64,000 bases of DNA from Morella rubra (GCA_003952965.2 CM025854.1:7507845-7571844), one strand, 5' to 3'; shown: positions 39,001-51,597, counted from the stretch's first letter. Translations and numbers: made by a program. Notes: a model not told the origin generated them from the sequence alone.

Positions 39001-42000
39001 ACAAAGAGCTATACTGAAAACCTACTCCATACAGGCTACAAAGCTAAGAAAGTCAGCAAAATCAGAAAAAGGGGAACCCAAAACAGCATTGGCCCAAAGA
39101 AAAAGGAAATTCAACAACAGACCCCTTAGCCCTTCTAAAGACAAGAAAGAATTCTCAAAACATCTCTCATTCCTCTCCCTCCAAATAACCCACCAAATGC
39201 ACAAAGGAATCATCTTCCACACTCTCGAAGTAAGAGGATTGGTGAACTTCCTCTTCCAACAAAACAGCACCTCAATCACCCGAGAAGGTATAACCCAACT
39301 ATAATTCGTGATACTAAGCACATGAGACCATAAATCCCTAGCAACATCACAATGAAGAGGAATATGATCCACCGATTCTCCACTGCATCGACAAAGGTAG
39401 CACCAATCAAGTAAGCAAAGGCCCCTCCTCCTCAAATTGTCAATGGTCAGAATTCTCTCATGTGCGCCTCCCACACAAAGAAAGAGACTCTCATAGGAAC
39501 TAAGGACCTCCAAATCTGCCTCCACGGAAAAGACAAAACGGGGGCTACAAGAAAGAAGCCCATACATTGATTTTACCGAAAAAAATGCCATTCTTGGAAC
39601 CCATCCAGCACATCTGATCATCAGCCTCTCTCCGAACAGGTGTGGAATAAAGAAGAGAATAGATGGTCGAAAAAACTTCAACTTCCCAATCATTCGCAGC
39701 CCTTACAAACTGAACATTCCAAGCACCCATACCAGAATTCTCCACCCAATAATCCGCCACCCAAGCATCCTTATTTCTGGCAATAGAAAAGAGGGACGGA
39801 AAGACATGCTTCAAGGGTCTCTCCCCACACCATAGGTCACTCCAAAATCGAACTCTATTACCACGACCAACCGCAAACTTGATGAAGTGGCTAAAAGGAT
39901 CCCATCCTTTGCTGATAAACCGCCATAGACTAACACCATAAATCCGTCTCCTCTGAGGGGTTCTCCAACCACCCGACTCACTTCCAAACTTCTCCACTAT
40001 AACATTCCACCACAAACTATTACTGTCAAAAGCAAAGCGCCACAACCACTTCCCAAACAAAGCCTTATTGAATGTGATTAAGCGTCTAATACCCAACCCA
40101 CCTTGCCTAATGGGACAGCAAACTTTCTCCCATTTAAGCAAATGAAACTTATGCTCGATCTCATTGCTGCCCCACAAAAAGTCCTTTTGTAACTTCTCCA
40201 ACCTACAAGCCACAACCGAAGGGATGGGGAAAAGAGACAAAATCCTCTTCCACCCAGCCAACCTTTTCTCAGTTTTCTCGATGATGCCATTCCAAATATG
40301 AATGCTTTTGAAGCAAGCACCCAAAGGGAGACCAAGATAAGTGATAGGTAAAGAAGCAACCCTACAGCCCATAAGATCAGCCAAGTCTTGAGCATTACCC
40401 ACCGCTCCAATGGGAATAACCTCAAATTTCGAAAGATTAACTTTAAGGCCAGAAATTGCCTCAAAACAAAGCAAAAGACAACGAAGGTTGCGGACTTGGC
40501 TCCCCTCAGCCCCACACAAGATAAGAGTGTCATCTGCGAAGAGCAAATGAGAGATACTCATCCTGCCACTGCCAACCGTGAACCCCTCAATGGATCCAAC
40601 ATCAACCAACCTATTCAGCATCCGACTCAAGGCTTCCATAACAATAACAAATAAAAAGGGCGAGAGGAGATCACCTTGGCGAAGACCCCGAGAAGCACCG
40701 AAGAAGTCCTTAGGAGACCCATTCACCATAACTAAAAACTTGGCAGAAGAAATACAGAACTCCATCCATCTACACCACTTGACTCCAAAGCCACACTGCC
40801 GCAACAAGTAAAGAAGGAAGCTCCAATTGACGTGATCATACGCCTTATGGATATCGAGCTTGCAAAGCATTCCAGGCAAATTAGATTGCAACCTAGAGTC
40901 AATGCACTCACTCACAATTAGGACCGAATCCAAAATTTGTCTACCCCTCACAAAGGCGCTCTAAGAAGGCGAGATGATGGAACCCAAAACCAACTTAAGC
41001 CTATTCGCCAAAACTTTCGCCAAGATTTTGTAGATCCCTCCCACCAGGCTGGTAGGACGAAAGTCCTTAAGCTCCACAGCCCCCATGCTTCTTTGGAATC
41101 AAGACGATGAAAGTGGCATTGAGACTTCTAACAAATTTCCCCACCTAAGCGAACTCATTAATCATGGATAAAACATCACCTTTGACAACATCCCAACAGG
41201 ATTGGTAGAAAGCCAAGGAAAACCCATCTGGACCGGGAGCTTTGTCCCTATTAAGACTCCTCACAGCTCCCGTAATCTCATCTTCATCAAAGGGGCTTTC
41301 AAGCCAATCAGCCTTTTCCTCAAAAATCGAAGCAAACCCCAAATCATCCAACAATGGTCTCCAAGAAAGAGGTTTCTGATACAAAGAACCATAGAAGCTA
41401 ACAATCTCTTCAGAAATACGCTCGGGATCCTCCGCAAGATCCCCATCAACCACCAACGAAGAGATTGTATTAAACTTTCTATTGGAATTAGCCACCCGAT
41501 GAAAGAACTTGGTACACCTATCTCTGTCTTTGAGCCAAAGGGCTCTAGATTTCTGTCTCCAACTAGTCTCCTCCATATCAATCAAGAACTCTAACTCCCG
41601 CAAGGCTTCCAACTTCCTAGCATGACCATCCTCATCGATCAGCCCACCTTCTTCCAAAACATCTAGGGAAGAGAGCTCACGTAGAAGGGAAGACTTCTTG
41701 AAGGCAACATTCCCAAACACCTCGTGATTCCATATTATGAGATCCCTCTTAAGAGCCTTCAATTTAGAATCAAGCATAAAACTAGGTGATCCAGAAAAGA
41801 CATAAGACCGCCACCACAACCCCACCATATCAACAAACCCGTCCGCCTTGAGCCACATGTTTTCAAACTTAAAAGGCTTATTACCACCCTCCACAATACC
41901 ACACTCCAAGCTGATCGGAAAGTGATCCGATAATAAACGTGGCAATCTCTTCTGAGAGACATCTGGAAACAAAGAATCCCAACTAGGATTATAAAGAAAG

Positions 42001-45000
42001 CGATCAATCCTAGACCAAGATTGAACATGCCTCCCGTTGGACCAAGTGAAGTGGCCTCCTAACAAGGGAGTGTCGATCAACTGATTCTCATCAATAAACT
42101 CCGAGAATGCTATCATAGCGTTGCTAAACCCATCCAGCCCGAAACGCTCACTCGGAAAGTGAGAAACGTTAAAATTCCCCCCAATACACCAAGGTAGATC
42201 CCACCACGCCAACAGCCCAGCCAATTCCTCCCAAAGAAAACATCTCCTATGATCAACATTAGGACCATAAACCCCCGAGAACCCCATCCTCGACAGTCTT
42301 CAAGATCACCGAAACAGAAAAACTACCAACACAAGACTCCACCAACTCTAGTACCCTTGTGTCCCAAATAATCAAAATACCCCCCGAAGCTCCCACCGCC
42401 TCGAGACAACACCAACCAACATGGGACCCACCCTAAAGACTCCTAATAGCGGCCCTAGAAACAACAGCCAGCTTTGTCTCTTGAAGACAAACCAAATCAG
42501 GTCTCCAACTCCTTAATAGATTACCAACTCTACTGCATTTTGCTCGGTCATTGAGCCTCCTCACATTCCAACTTATGATTCGAGGCTTCATAATAACTTC
42601 TGCGTATCCCTCCCTTCATTCCTAGTCTTCCTCGAAACATGTCTTTCCCTCATAATTAACTGTAGAATGCAAACCTTTAAGCTCCCGAAGACCTCTACCA
42701 ACTGATTTACAAGGAGCTATTGAATCATTTTGAAATCACTCCCTTTCCAAAGAGGCAAACAGCGACATCAGCTTGTCCTCGTGGCCCTCACAAGAAACTC
42801 CAACCACTTGTCTAACGAAAAAGACCAAACTCAACACCCAATCAGAATTCTCGATCCCGGAAGAAAGAACCGGATCCGACACCCCATCAGTAACACCCAG
42901 CTCCTCCCCCACGATAACTCCTGCAGGACTAGGAGACAAGCTATCTTTCTCAGACACTGAAGGAATCTCTGGGTGCACAACAATAGCCAAGGAGCGACCG
43001 TCCTCTTCCTGATCATTCGAAGCTAACGTGCCTGGAAAAAACTCGAAAGGCTCCTCAGAAATAGAGCCATGGGCTCCAACCTCGTCAAACAACCTAAGGA
43101 GCTCGTAGGTTGTCGACTCCTCCAAGGGAGTGGTACACGAAACTGCCTCGGCCATCTTTGGGTTCTGGGCAAAAACATGCTTTGGCAGCTGAGAAGAATC
43201 TGTTGCATATGGCTGAGACAACGCTGGCAATCCTCTGTTGGGAGTCTTCTCCGGAGCCGGCGAAGCTCTGACTAAACCCACTTCCCTCACAAGAAGATTC
43301 GGTTGGGCCTTAACCGTCGCCGACTGTAGAGGAGAAAGAGCTAAGCAAAAGACGAGACCAGCGGAACTTAGGTAGGACCCATCTCCACGGCCGGCAAAAC
43401 GCCGACGAGACCCACTCCCTTCGCAGATTGAGTCGACGGCGAACCAACTTCCAAATTCTGGAAGTAGCGCCGAGGAATTGCGGAACAGGAGGGGTTCCTG
43501 GCCACGTGAGATTCCCCGTCAAGATCGGGTCGGGTGACCCATTCAACCCCAAGCCCTCCTCATCACCCGCCCGTTCCAAAGAAAGAAGCGGTCCAGTCGA
43601 CCCCAAGCCCGGACCAACCGCCTCCTCAGATGTTGAAAACGGATTTGAAACCAGGCCCATTCTAGCCTCCCCACCTGATCCCGGTCCAAGTTCTCTCCCA
43701 ACTTCACCACACGAGCCCACAGTCCCTGACAACCCATTCCCACAATCCCTACAGCTTTGACCCAACTCCCTTGGGCCGAAATGGCCTAACTTATCCAATG
43801 ACTTCAAAAGCCGGTCCATCTCCATTTGAAGAGCAAAGAGCCTCACGTGTAAGTGCTTCACACAGAAAAAATCACCCCTACACTCGCCAGACGAACAAAC
43901 ATTAAAAACCCGTGTCTTGGAACCTGAAAAGGCAGCCGCCAAATCTGCATGCACCATTTCCGTCTCCGCGTGCGGACACGAAACATCGCTCCCTCCAACG
44001 ACTTTCGACCTACCCTCCTTCGATGACACCAAACCAGTAAACTCCGACGGAGGAGACGACTTAACAGCATCAGCGAAGGTAACACCACCTCTCCTCCCAG
44101 CAACTTTCAAAGAAAAATTCGCTTTTCTAGAGTTGCTGAAGAAATTGACCACCGCTTGGAAACATTCAGCCATAGAGATCCAACCTCTACCCGTGAGACC
44201 TTCGGGGACCATAATCGACCCTCTTCGTCACCCCCCGCCATACTCAATGATGGCAACATATCGCCTCGCCTTATTACTACAACGTTGAGCCAAGAATGCT
44301 CGCAACGCTTCATTAAACTTCAAGACGAACGAACGCGCTGCCTCTGCCACCAACAACTTGCTGGCCATATTAGCCAACCACACAGCACCGAATCTCCCTA
44401 GAGAAATCGAGCTATGACTCTTACAGCTCCATTCAGTCAGTTTAACCAGGCCTCCATCACTTACTGATACTTGAAATTCTTTCCCTTCAATTCTAAAACA
44501 ACGAGAAAAACCCATCGCAACTCAAGAAAAAATGGAATAGCAATCAGAAACTGAAGGAAGAGGCTCGCCGAAATGCTCAGACACACCAGAACACACCACC
44601 ACAGACGACGGAAAAAACTACCCAAGAGAAAACCCGAGAGAACATGTTTTTTTTTTTCAACTAGACAGAGAGAAAAAAACAAATTAAATCAAGAAGATAA
44701 AAACAAATCATTAGAGAGCAAATATTACAACAATGCTACAGAGACATGTTGCTGACCACAAAAATTTGTAAATCAAACGGTCTACAATATGTGTTCACCA
44801 AATTAAACAGAAGACTTCTAATATCACCTATGAATATGGTCATTACTTGAATCAAATGCAAAACAAAGCAGCCTCACCTTGAACTTACAATTTATCAAGC
44901 AGCCAAAGATTCAATCTTTACCTTGTCCAGTCCCTCACAGAACAAATAAAAGAAACAACTCACCCAGGTTTATGAATTTCCACATAAAAAATATACAAAC

Positions 45001-47691
45001 AGAGATCAGACCAAGCGTCTCCACTAAGCACTGTTTCCTTAAAATCCCTGAATGGCTTTGCTCAATTCTTCAGTTTCCTTTTAGTAATAAGCCCTTTTCG
45101 CACAGAGGAAATATGCTCTTTCATAATGTAGTAACACGTACCATTTGTAAAGCACCTTTTACAACACAATAATCACTAGCATATGAATTCCAAAATGTTC
45201 ATTTCTAAGAACAAAGACTCATTGTAAAAGCGAAACAGACTTAGTAACACTCCAGGCAAAATGAATGCTAGAGAAAGAGCTCTTTATCCTTGATGCATAT
45301 AACAAACTTCTTTGTCAGACACAGCAAAGTATAAAATCATAGTAGTGGCCTATAAAACTGCTAAACAAGTATATCTTCCTTTTACCCCTTTCAAGCTTGG
45401 CTTGGATTTGTTGCTGCTATGATTTGAAACTGATGTCTTCTCCTTTGACTGTTTCTTTGTCATTCCAGTCACCACCTCAAATATCGTAGGCAGATCATTT
45501 ATCATAGTAAAGAGGCGTTTCCTGTGACAGAAAATGCATTGTATGGGTAAGCAATAGGAATCAATGCATCAAACATCACCCAAATTAAAACTTATTTCAT
45601 TTGCTCTCTGCAACAGTTTAGATACGAATAACACCCATTTGAAAAATGAACAATCATGTCCATGTCCATTGTTATCAAGCACCACAGGATTTGGGTTCTG
45701 AATAACTGTGTAGGAATGCCTAATCCAAAAGAAAATACATAACTAGACGAGAAATTGAAACTATCAGAAAACATTTTTGGAACTGAAGCAATTCCCATTG
45801 TCATGGGGGATGGTGAAGCAGTTAATTTACAGTAAATTTGTTCTCTCCACTAGTCTTTACTCTCTAATTTATAGTCAAGAAAATAACGGTGACATAGAAG
45901 ACAATATAAAAGGCACAGTTCAAGAATCGAGACAAACTTCAAAAAGAATTGCACTGAATAACTTTAACATCTATATATATCAACATCCCTTAACTCCAGA
46001 ACTTTCAAGCATTTTTGAAATGGTCATAGATAAGTGATAGTTAAAACAGAAGACATACCTGTCAGCTTTGTCAAAGCCATATCTGGCACCAAAATAGAAT
46101 GCCACTGCAAGTAACCATGCATCACCGTGAACAGCAACCAGAGATAGCCAATCCTTCTCTTGCATGCCATCTCTGGCAAAGTTGATCCCTAATGCAGGTT
46201 CTGGGAGCTCTGGAGGCACTTCTTCAGCAGGTAAGTTAACTTCCCACTGCTCATTAGGAAATCCATAAAGGCAAAGATTCTCCTTTTCTGACAGGTTACC
46301 AGTCAGTCAAATACAACAGTCATCAGTCACTGTTGGACACAGCAAGAAAAATAAGAGCTCATCTTTGCTAGCAGGTTTCTACATATCATTCACAATATAA
46401 CCTCACGAGGATCTACCATACACTCAAGTGAAACTATGTTTGCAAAACATAGGGCAGCCATAAGAAATGTTAAGTGTGAGCATCTTTACAGTATGACCAG
46501 GATATCCAATATCAGAGATTACTAGGATACAGTGGCCATCGTGCTCACTCAATGTCCCACAATTGTTGGGTAACAGACAGCAATGTACCTACTTATCACA
46601 ATGGTTTGCTGCCATAATAACCCAGGGAATCCAAATAATAACTATTGATTCGGGCTGTTCCAGAACCAAAAGCCACTGCACACAGAGAATGTCATTCCTG
46701 TGAACGTCGCAACCTTGAAGTTACAAGTTACTGGCAGCAATGCGCCGGTAACCTCTGTATTTGTCAGCTCTTCCAATTAAGTCGTATTTATTATCTCTTT
46801 ATTTCTTAAGGGCTTGCAGCTCTTACACCAAAACAATACCCAAATATACAAACATCCATATAAGTAATAAAGGAGCGAGATGGGATACAACACAGAACAA
46901 GTTCTAGAAGGTTCAGGAAGCTCGGAATTTCAAAATGCGATTTAAATCTTCCTAAACTTATATCAAAGAATAAGTATTGATATCAACAATCATCACCAAA
47001 ATTAACCCAATACCCATGTAAAACTGTCAAGTGTGTTTTATAGCTCATATAAGAAATTCATGAACAAGCCGTCAATATCCAAATACATATGGAAAATAGC
47101 ATTATAGTTAAGAATTTAACAACACATGCAAAAACAAAAACTCCATTCCTGAACAATAAACACTCGCCGAAACCTTCTATTTTTACGAATTATAATGCAG
47201 AACACTAACGTTGTTCATAAACACTTGCAAGAAGGAAGACTAAAAAATAGCAAATTTAAATCTGAAGCTATAAATTTCAGTTTTGTAATAATTATCAATT
47301 TGGTAGAGGAAACGAATTGCCAACATATCGTAAGCTTAGACACATTGTAATCCCAAACCCAAGAGAGCGCGCACACAAACAGAGATGAAAGGAAGAGCAA
47401 AGATAGAAACCCTAACCAGGATCGCACTGCTGATAAAATTCTTCGACGTCTGCAAAAAAAAAAAAAAAAAAAAAACCTTACAAAATCAGAGCCATTCCAC
47501 ACTAGAATATGTGAGGAAATTCGTGCAAACCTCTAAAACTCGTAAGGATATGTACAATTAAAAAAAAATAGAGTTTTAAGTAAAAGTGCGAGACCAGTGG
47601 CGAGGGCTTTGATCATGCCCGCTCTACGGCCCTTGAAGTCCCTGAAAACCTCTTCTACTGTGCGAGGGTTGTACTGTCTTCCTCCATCCAT
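30066..47691 (-). CDS. Alfin-like PHD-finger protein, copy 2, with 15-kb intron
   Basis: Exons on the minus strand are 47691-47595, 47449-47417, 46287-46059, 45521-45386 and 30329-30066. They have the same lengths and splice phases as copy 1 and encode 252 residues. Differences from copy 1 are few: Gly5 to Arg, a Ser-to-Leu at the start of exon 5, one Glu-to-Asp in the acidic linker, and Lys-to-Thr in EHITQYKC of the PHD finger. All zinc ligands are kept. The role is as for copy 1, a nuclear H3K4me reader. The last intron (45385-30330, 15,056 bp) holds a solo LTR, a MULE and a LINE. Correct splicing across it is plausible but unproven. If it fails, the protein would lose the PHD finger. Confidence 0.75.
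30790..31745 (+). repeat. tandem duplication of the MULE left arm
   Basis: Sequence from about 30790 to 31258 is repeated, imperfectly, at about 31280 to 31745. Both copies contain CTCTGTCCATGAGATGA, then TGACCACGTCACAA, then TGTCCACCTCTCGCACCA, then ACACGCTCTACAGG. The right arm has only one copy, inverted. The duplication therefore arose after the arms formed or was lost on the right. Confidence 0.8.
32486..34341 (+). pseudogene. MuDR-type transposase remnants
   Basis: Three pieces lie in order. An acidic N-terminal frame (32486-33127) has repeats of the type [15 protein letters not shown]. After a frameshift comes a MuDR N-terminal domain (33124-33293) with [18 protein letters not shown] and [13 protein letters not shown] stretch with several stops follows. 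Last is a SWIM zinc finger at about 33920-33975 ([15 protein letters not shown], the C-x-C-x10-C-x-H pattern). The catalytic DDE core between the last two pieces is largely gone, so the element cannot move itself. Confidence 0.85.
34750..36333 (+). mobile_element. LTR-like insertion inside the MULE
   Basis: The segment interrupts MULE-derived sequence. It has a promoter-like TATAAATATCCC near 35677, ATTGAATAAAAAAG near 35728 and a CCTATCA end near 36333. Its right end resembles the relic at 27437-27551. No gag or pol is present, so it may be a solo LTR. The left end is not fixed and no target duplication was confirmed. Confidence 0.4.
36588..36961. mobile_element. MITE inside the MULE
   Basis: About 374 bp with inverted ends GGGCATGTTCGTTTG and CAAACCGAACATCCC, flanked by CTG on both sides (36585-36587 and 36962-36964). 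The AT-rich inside shares phrases such as CCAAAATCTCAAAAATT and TTTTTACACAAA with the MITE at 1021-1421. The two therefore seem to belong to one family, although their terminal sequences differ. Confidence 0.6.
39022..42591 (-). pseudogene. LINE ORF2: endonuclease, reverse transcriptase, zf-RVT
   Basis: The start near 42591 ([15 protein letters not shown]) and LQETK mark an apurinic-type endonuclease. It continues in another frame at 42287-41145 with GGNFNV, RIDRFL and [10 protein letters not shown] follows at 40951-39545 with [25 protein letters not shown] and the catalytic [10 protein letters not shown]. The C-terminal zf-RVT region (39693-39022) has [18 protein letters not shown]. At least one frameshift before 42287, a stop between 41145 and 40951, and a frame change near 39600 make it inactive. 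Confidence 0.9.
42736..44515 (-). pseudogene. LINE ORF1 (nucleic-acid-binding), broken
   Basis: The start [16 protein letters not shown] and the length resemble ORF1 of plant L1-type LINEs with a DUF4283-like N-terminal region. An in-frame TGA at 44228-44230 interrupts it, and the frame continues to 43310. A frameshift moves it into 43290-42736. The middle and end are rich in Gly, Ser and Pro. No CCHC knuckle is visible, so the RNA-binding part may be lost or diverged. Confidence 0.6.
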
Positions 47692-48830
47692 GTCCCTACA
47701 GTTCCAGAGCTCGCTTCCGGGGGGAGGGGGGGGGAAAAAGATACAGATTTGAAGGAGCAGAAGAGGGGGGACAAAACGGGAAATTACGATGTTGTCGAGG
47801 GGCATTTACGGATAAAAGGAAACATGTACCAGAAGCCAGGAGAGAGGAGGGATTGGGAATTTGGGACGTACTTCAAGGAGGGAAAATAAGCGTGAAAAAA
47901 ATATACAATAGAAGACAGAGAAAGGTATACACTGCGTCAGTTAAAAATTAAAATATTAGCAAAAATTAAGGTGGAAGAATCCGGTGTGTCTCAGAGTATA
48001 TCTTGTTCGATGGTGTGGCGCAGTCTCTGTTTATTGGCTAGCATTCTCTGTATATATTTTTTATCTTTATGTAACGAAAATAGATAATTTAATGAGAGGG
48101 AGATGATTTAATAGAAAAAAAAATTATTTTAAAGTTGTTTTATTTGATCAAAATTTTAGAATGAAGAGAAATTTTAAGCAAAATAACTAGTTGCAAACAT
48201 GGTAGATTCTACTGGTATTTAAGAAAGTGTTGAAGTTTGTAAAAAATGAATTGAATTTTTATGAAAAATTGTTGGAATTTTTGAAAAAGTAGTTGCGAAA
48301 AAAGTTATTTTTTTTTTTTGTACGTGAAAACATATAGACAATCATTTTAAAAAATATAAAATAAAAATTATGAAAATGAAAACAAAAATTACTTAAAAAT
48401 CTTTAAGAAATAGTTTTGAGATGATTACTTCTATATGTGTGAGGGCACCAGCCTCAAAACAGTCAGTTGCTTCCATAGTACTGACATAATTGCTTTCATT
48501 ATTCTTATGATTTTTTTTTGTTTTTTTGTTTTTAAATTTTTATAATTTTTTGAATTAATTTTCTTTTTTATTTTATTAAATATTTCTTAATTTTTTAAAT
48601 TTTTATAAATTAAAATTTTTTATGTATATTTTTATAGCATGTCTATCTAAATATCACAAATATGTGACTCTCTGAAACAATTTGTTGAATCCCTAAGAAA
48701 CAATTTGTCGAATATCAAACTCTAAAGACTAATTTGTCACAAAGTGAACAAGAGTGACAATTACCATCCTCGACTAGGAGGCTCTCCCCCTCTGCATCAC
48801 CCTAAACGGGTTGTGGTGTTGGGGAAAGGC
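47692..48830. other. upstream region of Alfin-like copy 2
   Basis: Bases 47692-48030 match the region upstream of copy 1 and should contain the duplicated promoter. They include a G-run at 47717-47733 that is shorter in copy 1. From 48060 to about 48660 an AT-rich repeat resembles 21700-22260. No coding sequence is recognised. Confidence 0.5.
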
Positions 48831-51425
48831 CTCCTCCCTAGTGAGACCTCCATCCACTTCCATTCCATCCATGTTCAGTGATAAGAGGCGTGACTCCCTC
48901 AAGGATAGAGAGGTGGGAGAGTGTATGTGTCTCGTACTCGTCGTGGGTTGTTGGGCGATCTACCAACCCCAACTTGCACTCATCTAGTGGCACCACCTCC
49001 AGAGACGACAGATCGAGGATCCACATGAGCGGAGGTGGTGCGGACCAATCCCCCATCGCTCCACCGCCTAGGGTTTCTTACTTCTTCTTCTTTTGTTAGA
49101 TTTGACTATTTATTTTGGATTTCTTATGATCAGTTTGATATATTAATTTTGTGCTTTCAAAAATTTCGTAAAGGGACATTTTGGTTTGTAAACTAGATTG
49201 AAGTCCACTTTAAACTAGATGGAAAATTTTCAAAAGAGGTCCCAAAATATATTCCAAGTACTGAAACCGATTCTATAAGACACAATGCAAAACACGGCTT
49301 GAATGTTGTGGTTTTTATTTTCTTATGCGCCTTTTTTCCTATATGTTGGTTCGAAAGATTATATTTCACCACCTTAAACTAACAGTTTATTTGCACTTTG
49401 TCCCCAAAATTAGCATTATAAATAATTGACGCCCTCAAATTATCACTTTTTTTGCAATTTGGCCCACAAGCAAGGATCTAACTATTAAAACAGATAAAAC
49501 TATAACACATAGTACAAAATTCTATAGGGCACATTGAAAAGAAGTGGTAGTTCGTAATATAATTTAAAAATGTGACTTTGAAAGAATGAAAACTTACCCT
49601 TAATATCCTCAGTATGCAAAAGAGATTAAAAGTTGTTATGATCGAAAAAAGAAAACAAATTGTGAATATTGTTACGTTTTAGAGATCAAGAAGATGAATT
49701 TCCGTAGATTAAGTGGATACAAAGATTGGGAAAGAATATAAGTGTATTTATATATATTATTTATGCATATTTCTCATATTATTTATTTTTTCTTCATTAT
49801 GTTTCTTAATCTCATATATTTTGATTTTGGGCATAAACTGTATTTCTTATATTTTTGGCATCCAAATTTTTTTTAAAGTATCTGCCCACATGCATATAAA
49901 AGAAAGTACCAGTCCACATGTATATGCACAAATACCAGAAGAAAATAAATGACAATTTCAAAATTTATCCTTAAGACCTACGGTAAGATTTTTAAAAATA
50001 TGAGGATTGAACTGTCTTTTCCTTCACTAAAAGTACTTGTCATTACATCGTTTTTACCTATTGATCTGTAGAATTAACGGCTGTAGCTTGAAAATATGGT
50101 AAAAATGTATATTTCCTTGATAAAGTAACTGAATTTTTTTTAGTATTAAGTTATTTCTTATTATTTAATTATTTTAATGCAAACCCCTCTTATTTTTTCA
50201 ATTGTTCTTTTGGTGGCCACCTGTTCACACTTCTTTCATCTTTCTTCTCTCTCCCCCTCTAGTTTCTCTCTCTCTCTGTTACAGTGAAGATTGTTCAAGC
50301 AAAGGAAATATAATAAATAGACAACAATTGAATATACCTTTAACCATATTTGTTCAAACTTAGTACAACACTGCTCGCTTATATATTTGTATCGAGGCAT
50401 CTTCTTACTTATTCCTATTCTAAGGGCTGTATTCCAATTACCAAAATTGATTAAAGGATAACTTTATTGCATGTGATGTGCGAGCCACACTTTAGTGGAT
50501 ATTTAAAGAATATTTTACATTTGCTCACTTGGCTAACATGACACATGAATTGTCTTGTGGATGAGAGATGCTTGAATATAGTCATTAATTTATTTATTCC
50601 AACTAATCATTGAAAGCTTCCACTCAAATAAAGAAAGTTATGCAAAAATAATAGCTGTAAGACTCTTATGTAACAAGTCCTTCCCTTCCATGTATCATAA
50701 TGCCTTTTATATGGGCACAATATGAACTATAAGTTTGATGAATGTCTTATTATAAGCTGTTCGAGTCTAATTTTATGTTTGTCCAAACTTTAAATTCATT
50801 ATCTTTTATGGGCTCCTTGGAGGGGCATTTCGGTCAGTCTATATTATTTTATGTCTAATTTAACGGTCAAATTGAACAACGGGCGACAATTGATTCTTTT
50901 GTAATTTTAGAGGCTTAATCAGACAACTTGAAACTTGAGGGGCACTTTAACTTTACCCATAAATATACAGCGTACTATGATGTTCCCTTAAAAAACAATC
51001 CACCCCATAAGAATAGAAAAATTGAATAAAATATATTTCAAATACAAAAGAATTTCAAGCAAATTTATGGCTCATCTCTTGAGATCTATGTAAACTAAAA
51101 TCATATATGTAAGGTGCAATGTGATAGTAATCATTTATGGTCTCAAGAAGATTGACCAATTATTGATTCAATTTTAACTCAAATAATGTATGTAAGGTAC
51201 AATGTGATAGTAATCGGTATTTTGAAGGTGAAATGTCTCAAAATTGATAGTTTATGGTATAAACTATAAATAACGTAATAATTTAAAGGTGAATTGTGAA
51301 TTCAACCCTTGAAAGAATATAAAAATGTAATCTTGACTTGCCGTTTCATCACTGCTTGATCTGATTACAGTCCTACAGTTTCATGTAATTCATCTTTCAA
51401 CCGTGAATAAGAAGGTTTTTTTTTT
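48831..51425. other. AT-rich spacer
   Basis: One GC-richer patch (48838-49090) has a 72-codon minus-strand frame that I cannot assign. The rest is AT-rich, with only short frames. A CT-rich tract lies near 50240-50280. Loosely inverted sequences near 49370 (TTTCACCACCTTAAACT) and 51290 could be the worn ends of a 1.9-kb non-autonomous element, but no target duplication supports this. Confidence 0.4.
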
Positions 51426-51429
51426 TAGG

Positions 51430-51597
51430 TTGGAACAAAATCACAACGAGAAAGTTTCTTGGAGCCCTTGCCTCGATAGATATTGAAGCAATTCCATCTG
51501 AACCAAAACTTGAATGTGGATCATTGCAACAAAAACCAAAGTTTGAGCCTTTGAATGCTCAGGAGATCTACGATGGTAGAGTTCAGTTTTGAAAGGT
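51430..51597 (+). pseudogene. PNO1-like exon fragment
   Basis: After a T-run and AG, a plus-strand frame of about 55 codons ends in KPKFEPLNAQEIYDGRVQF followed by TGA. That block resembles the region just before the KH domain of PNO1 (DIM2), a 40S ribosome assembly factor. In PNO1 the next residues are an Arg-Lys pair, and here the Arg codon position is TGA, as a CGA-to-TGA change would give. Homology ends within a few codons after the stop and the KH domain is absent. It is a captured or leftover exon. Confidence 0.5.

Larger units (their letters stand above)
38938..44700 (-). mobile_element. near full-length LINE (L1-type)
   Basis: A poly(T) run at 38938-38948 is the poly(A) tail of a minus-strand non-LTR retrotransposon of about 5.8 kb. 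It carries both L1-type ORFs in order, ORF1 near 44515-42736 and ORF2 near 42591-39022. The 5' end is somewhere in 44650-44750 and no target duplication was found. The element sits in the last intron of Alfin-like copy 2, just beyond the solo LTR. Confidence 0.9.

Noticed and set aside
48838-49056. 72-codon minus-strand frame starting MGDWSAPPPLMWILDLS
   Set aside because: No family is recognised, and there is no partner exon or paralogue in the duplicated block.
49370-51305. Possible 1.9-kb non-autonomous element with inverted ends
   Set aside because: The ends match only loosely and no target duplication is present.
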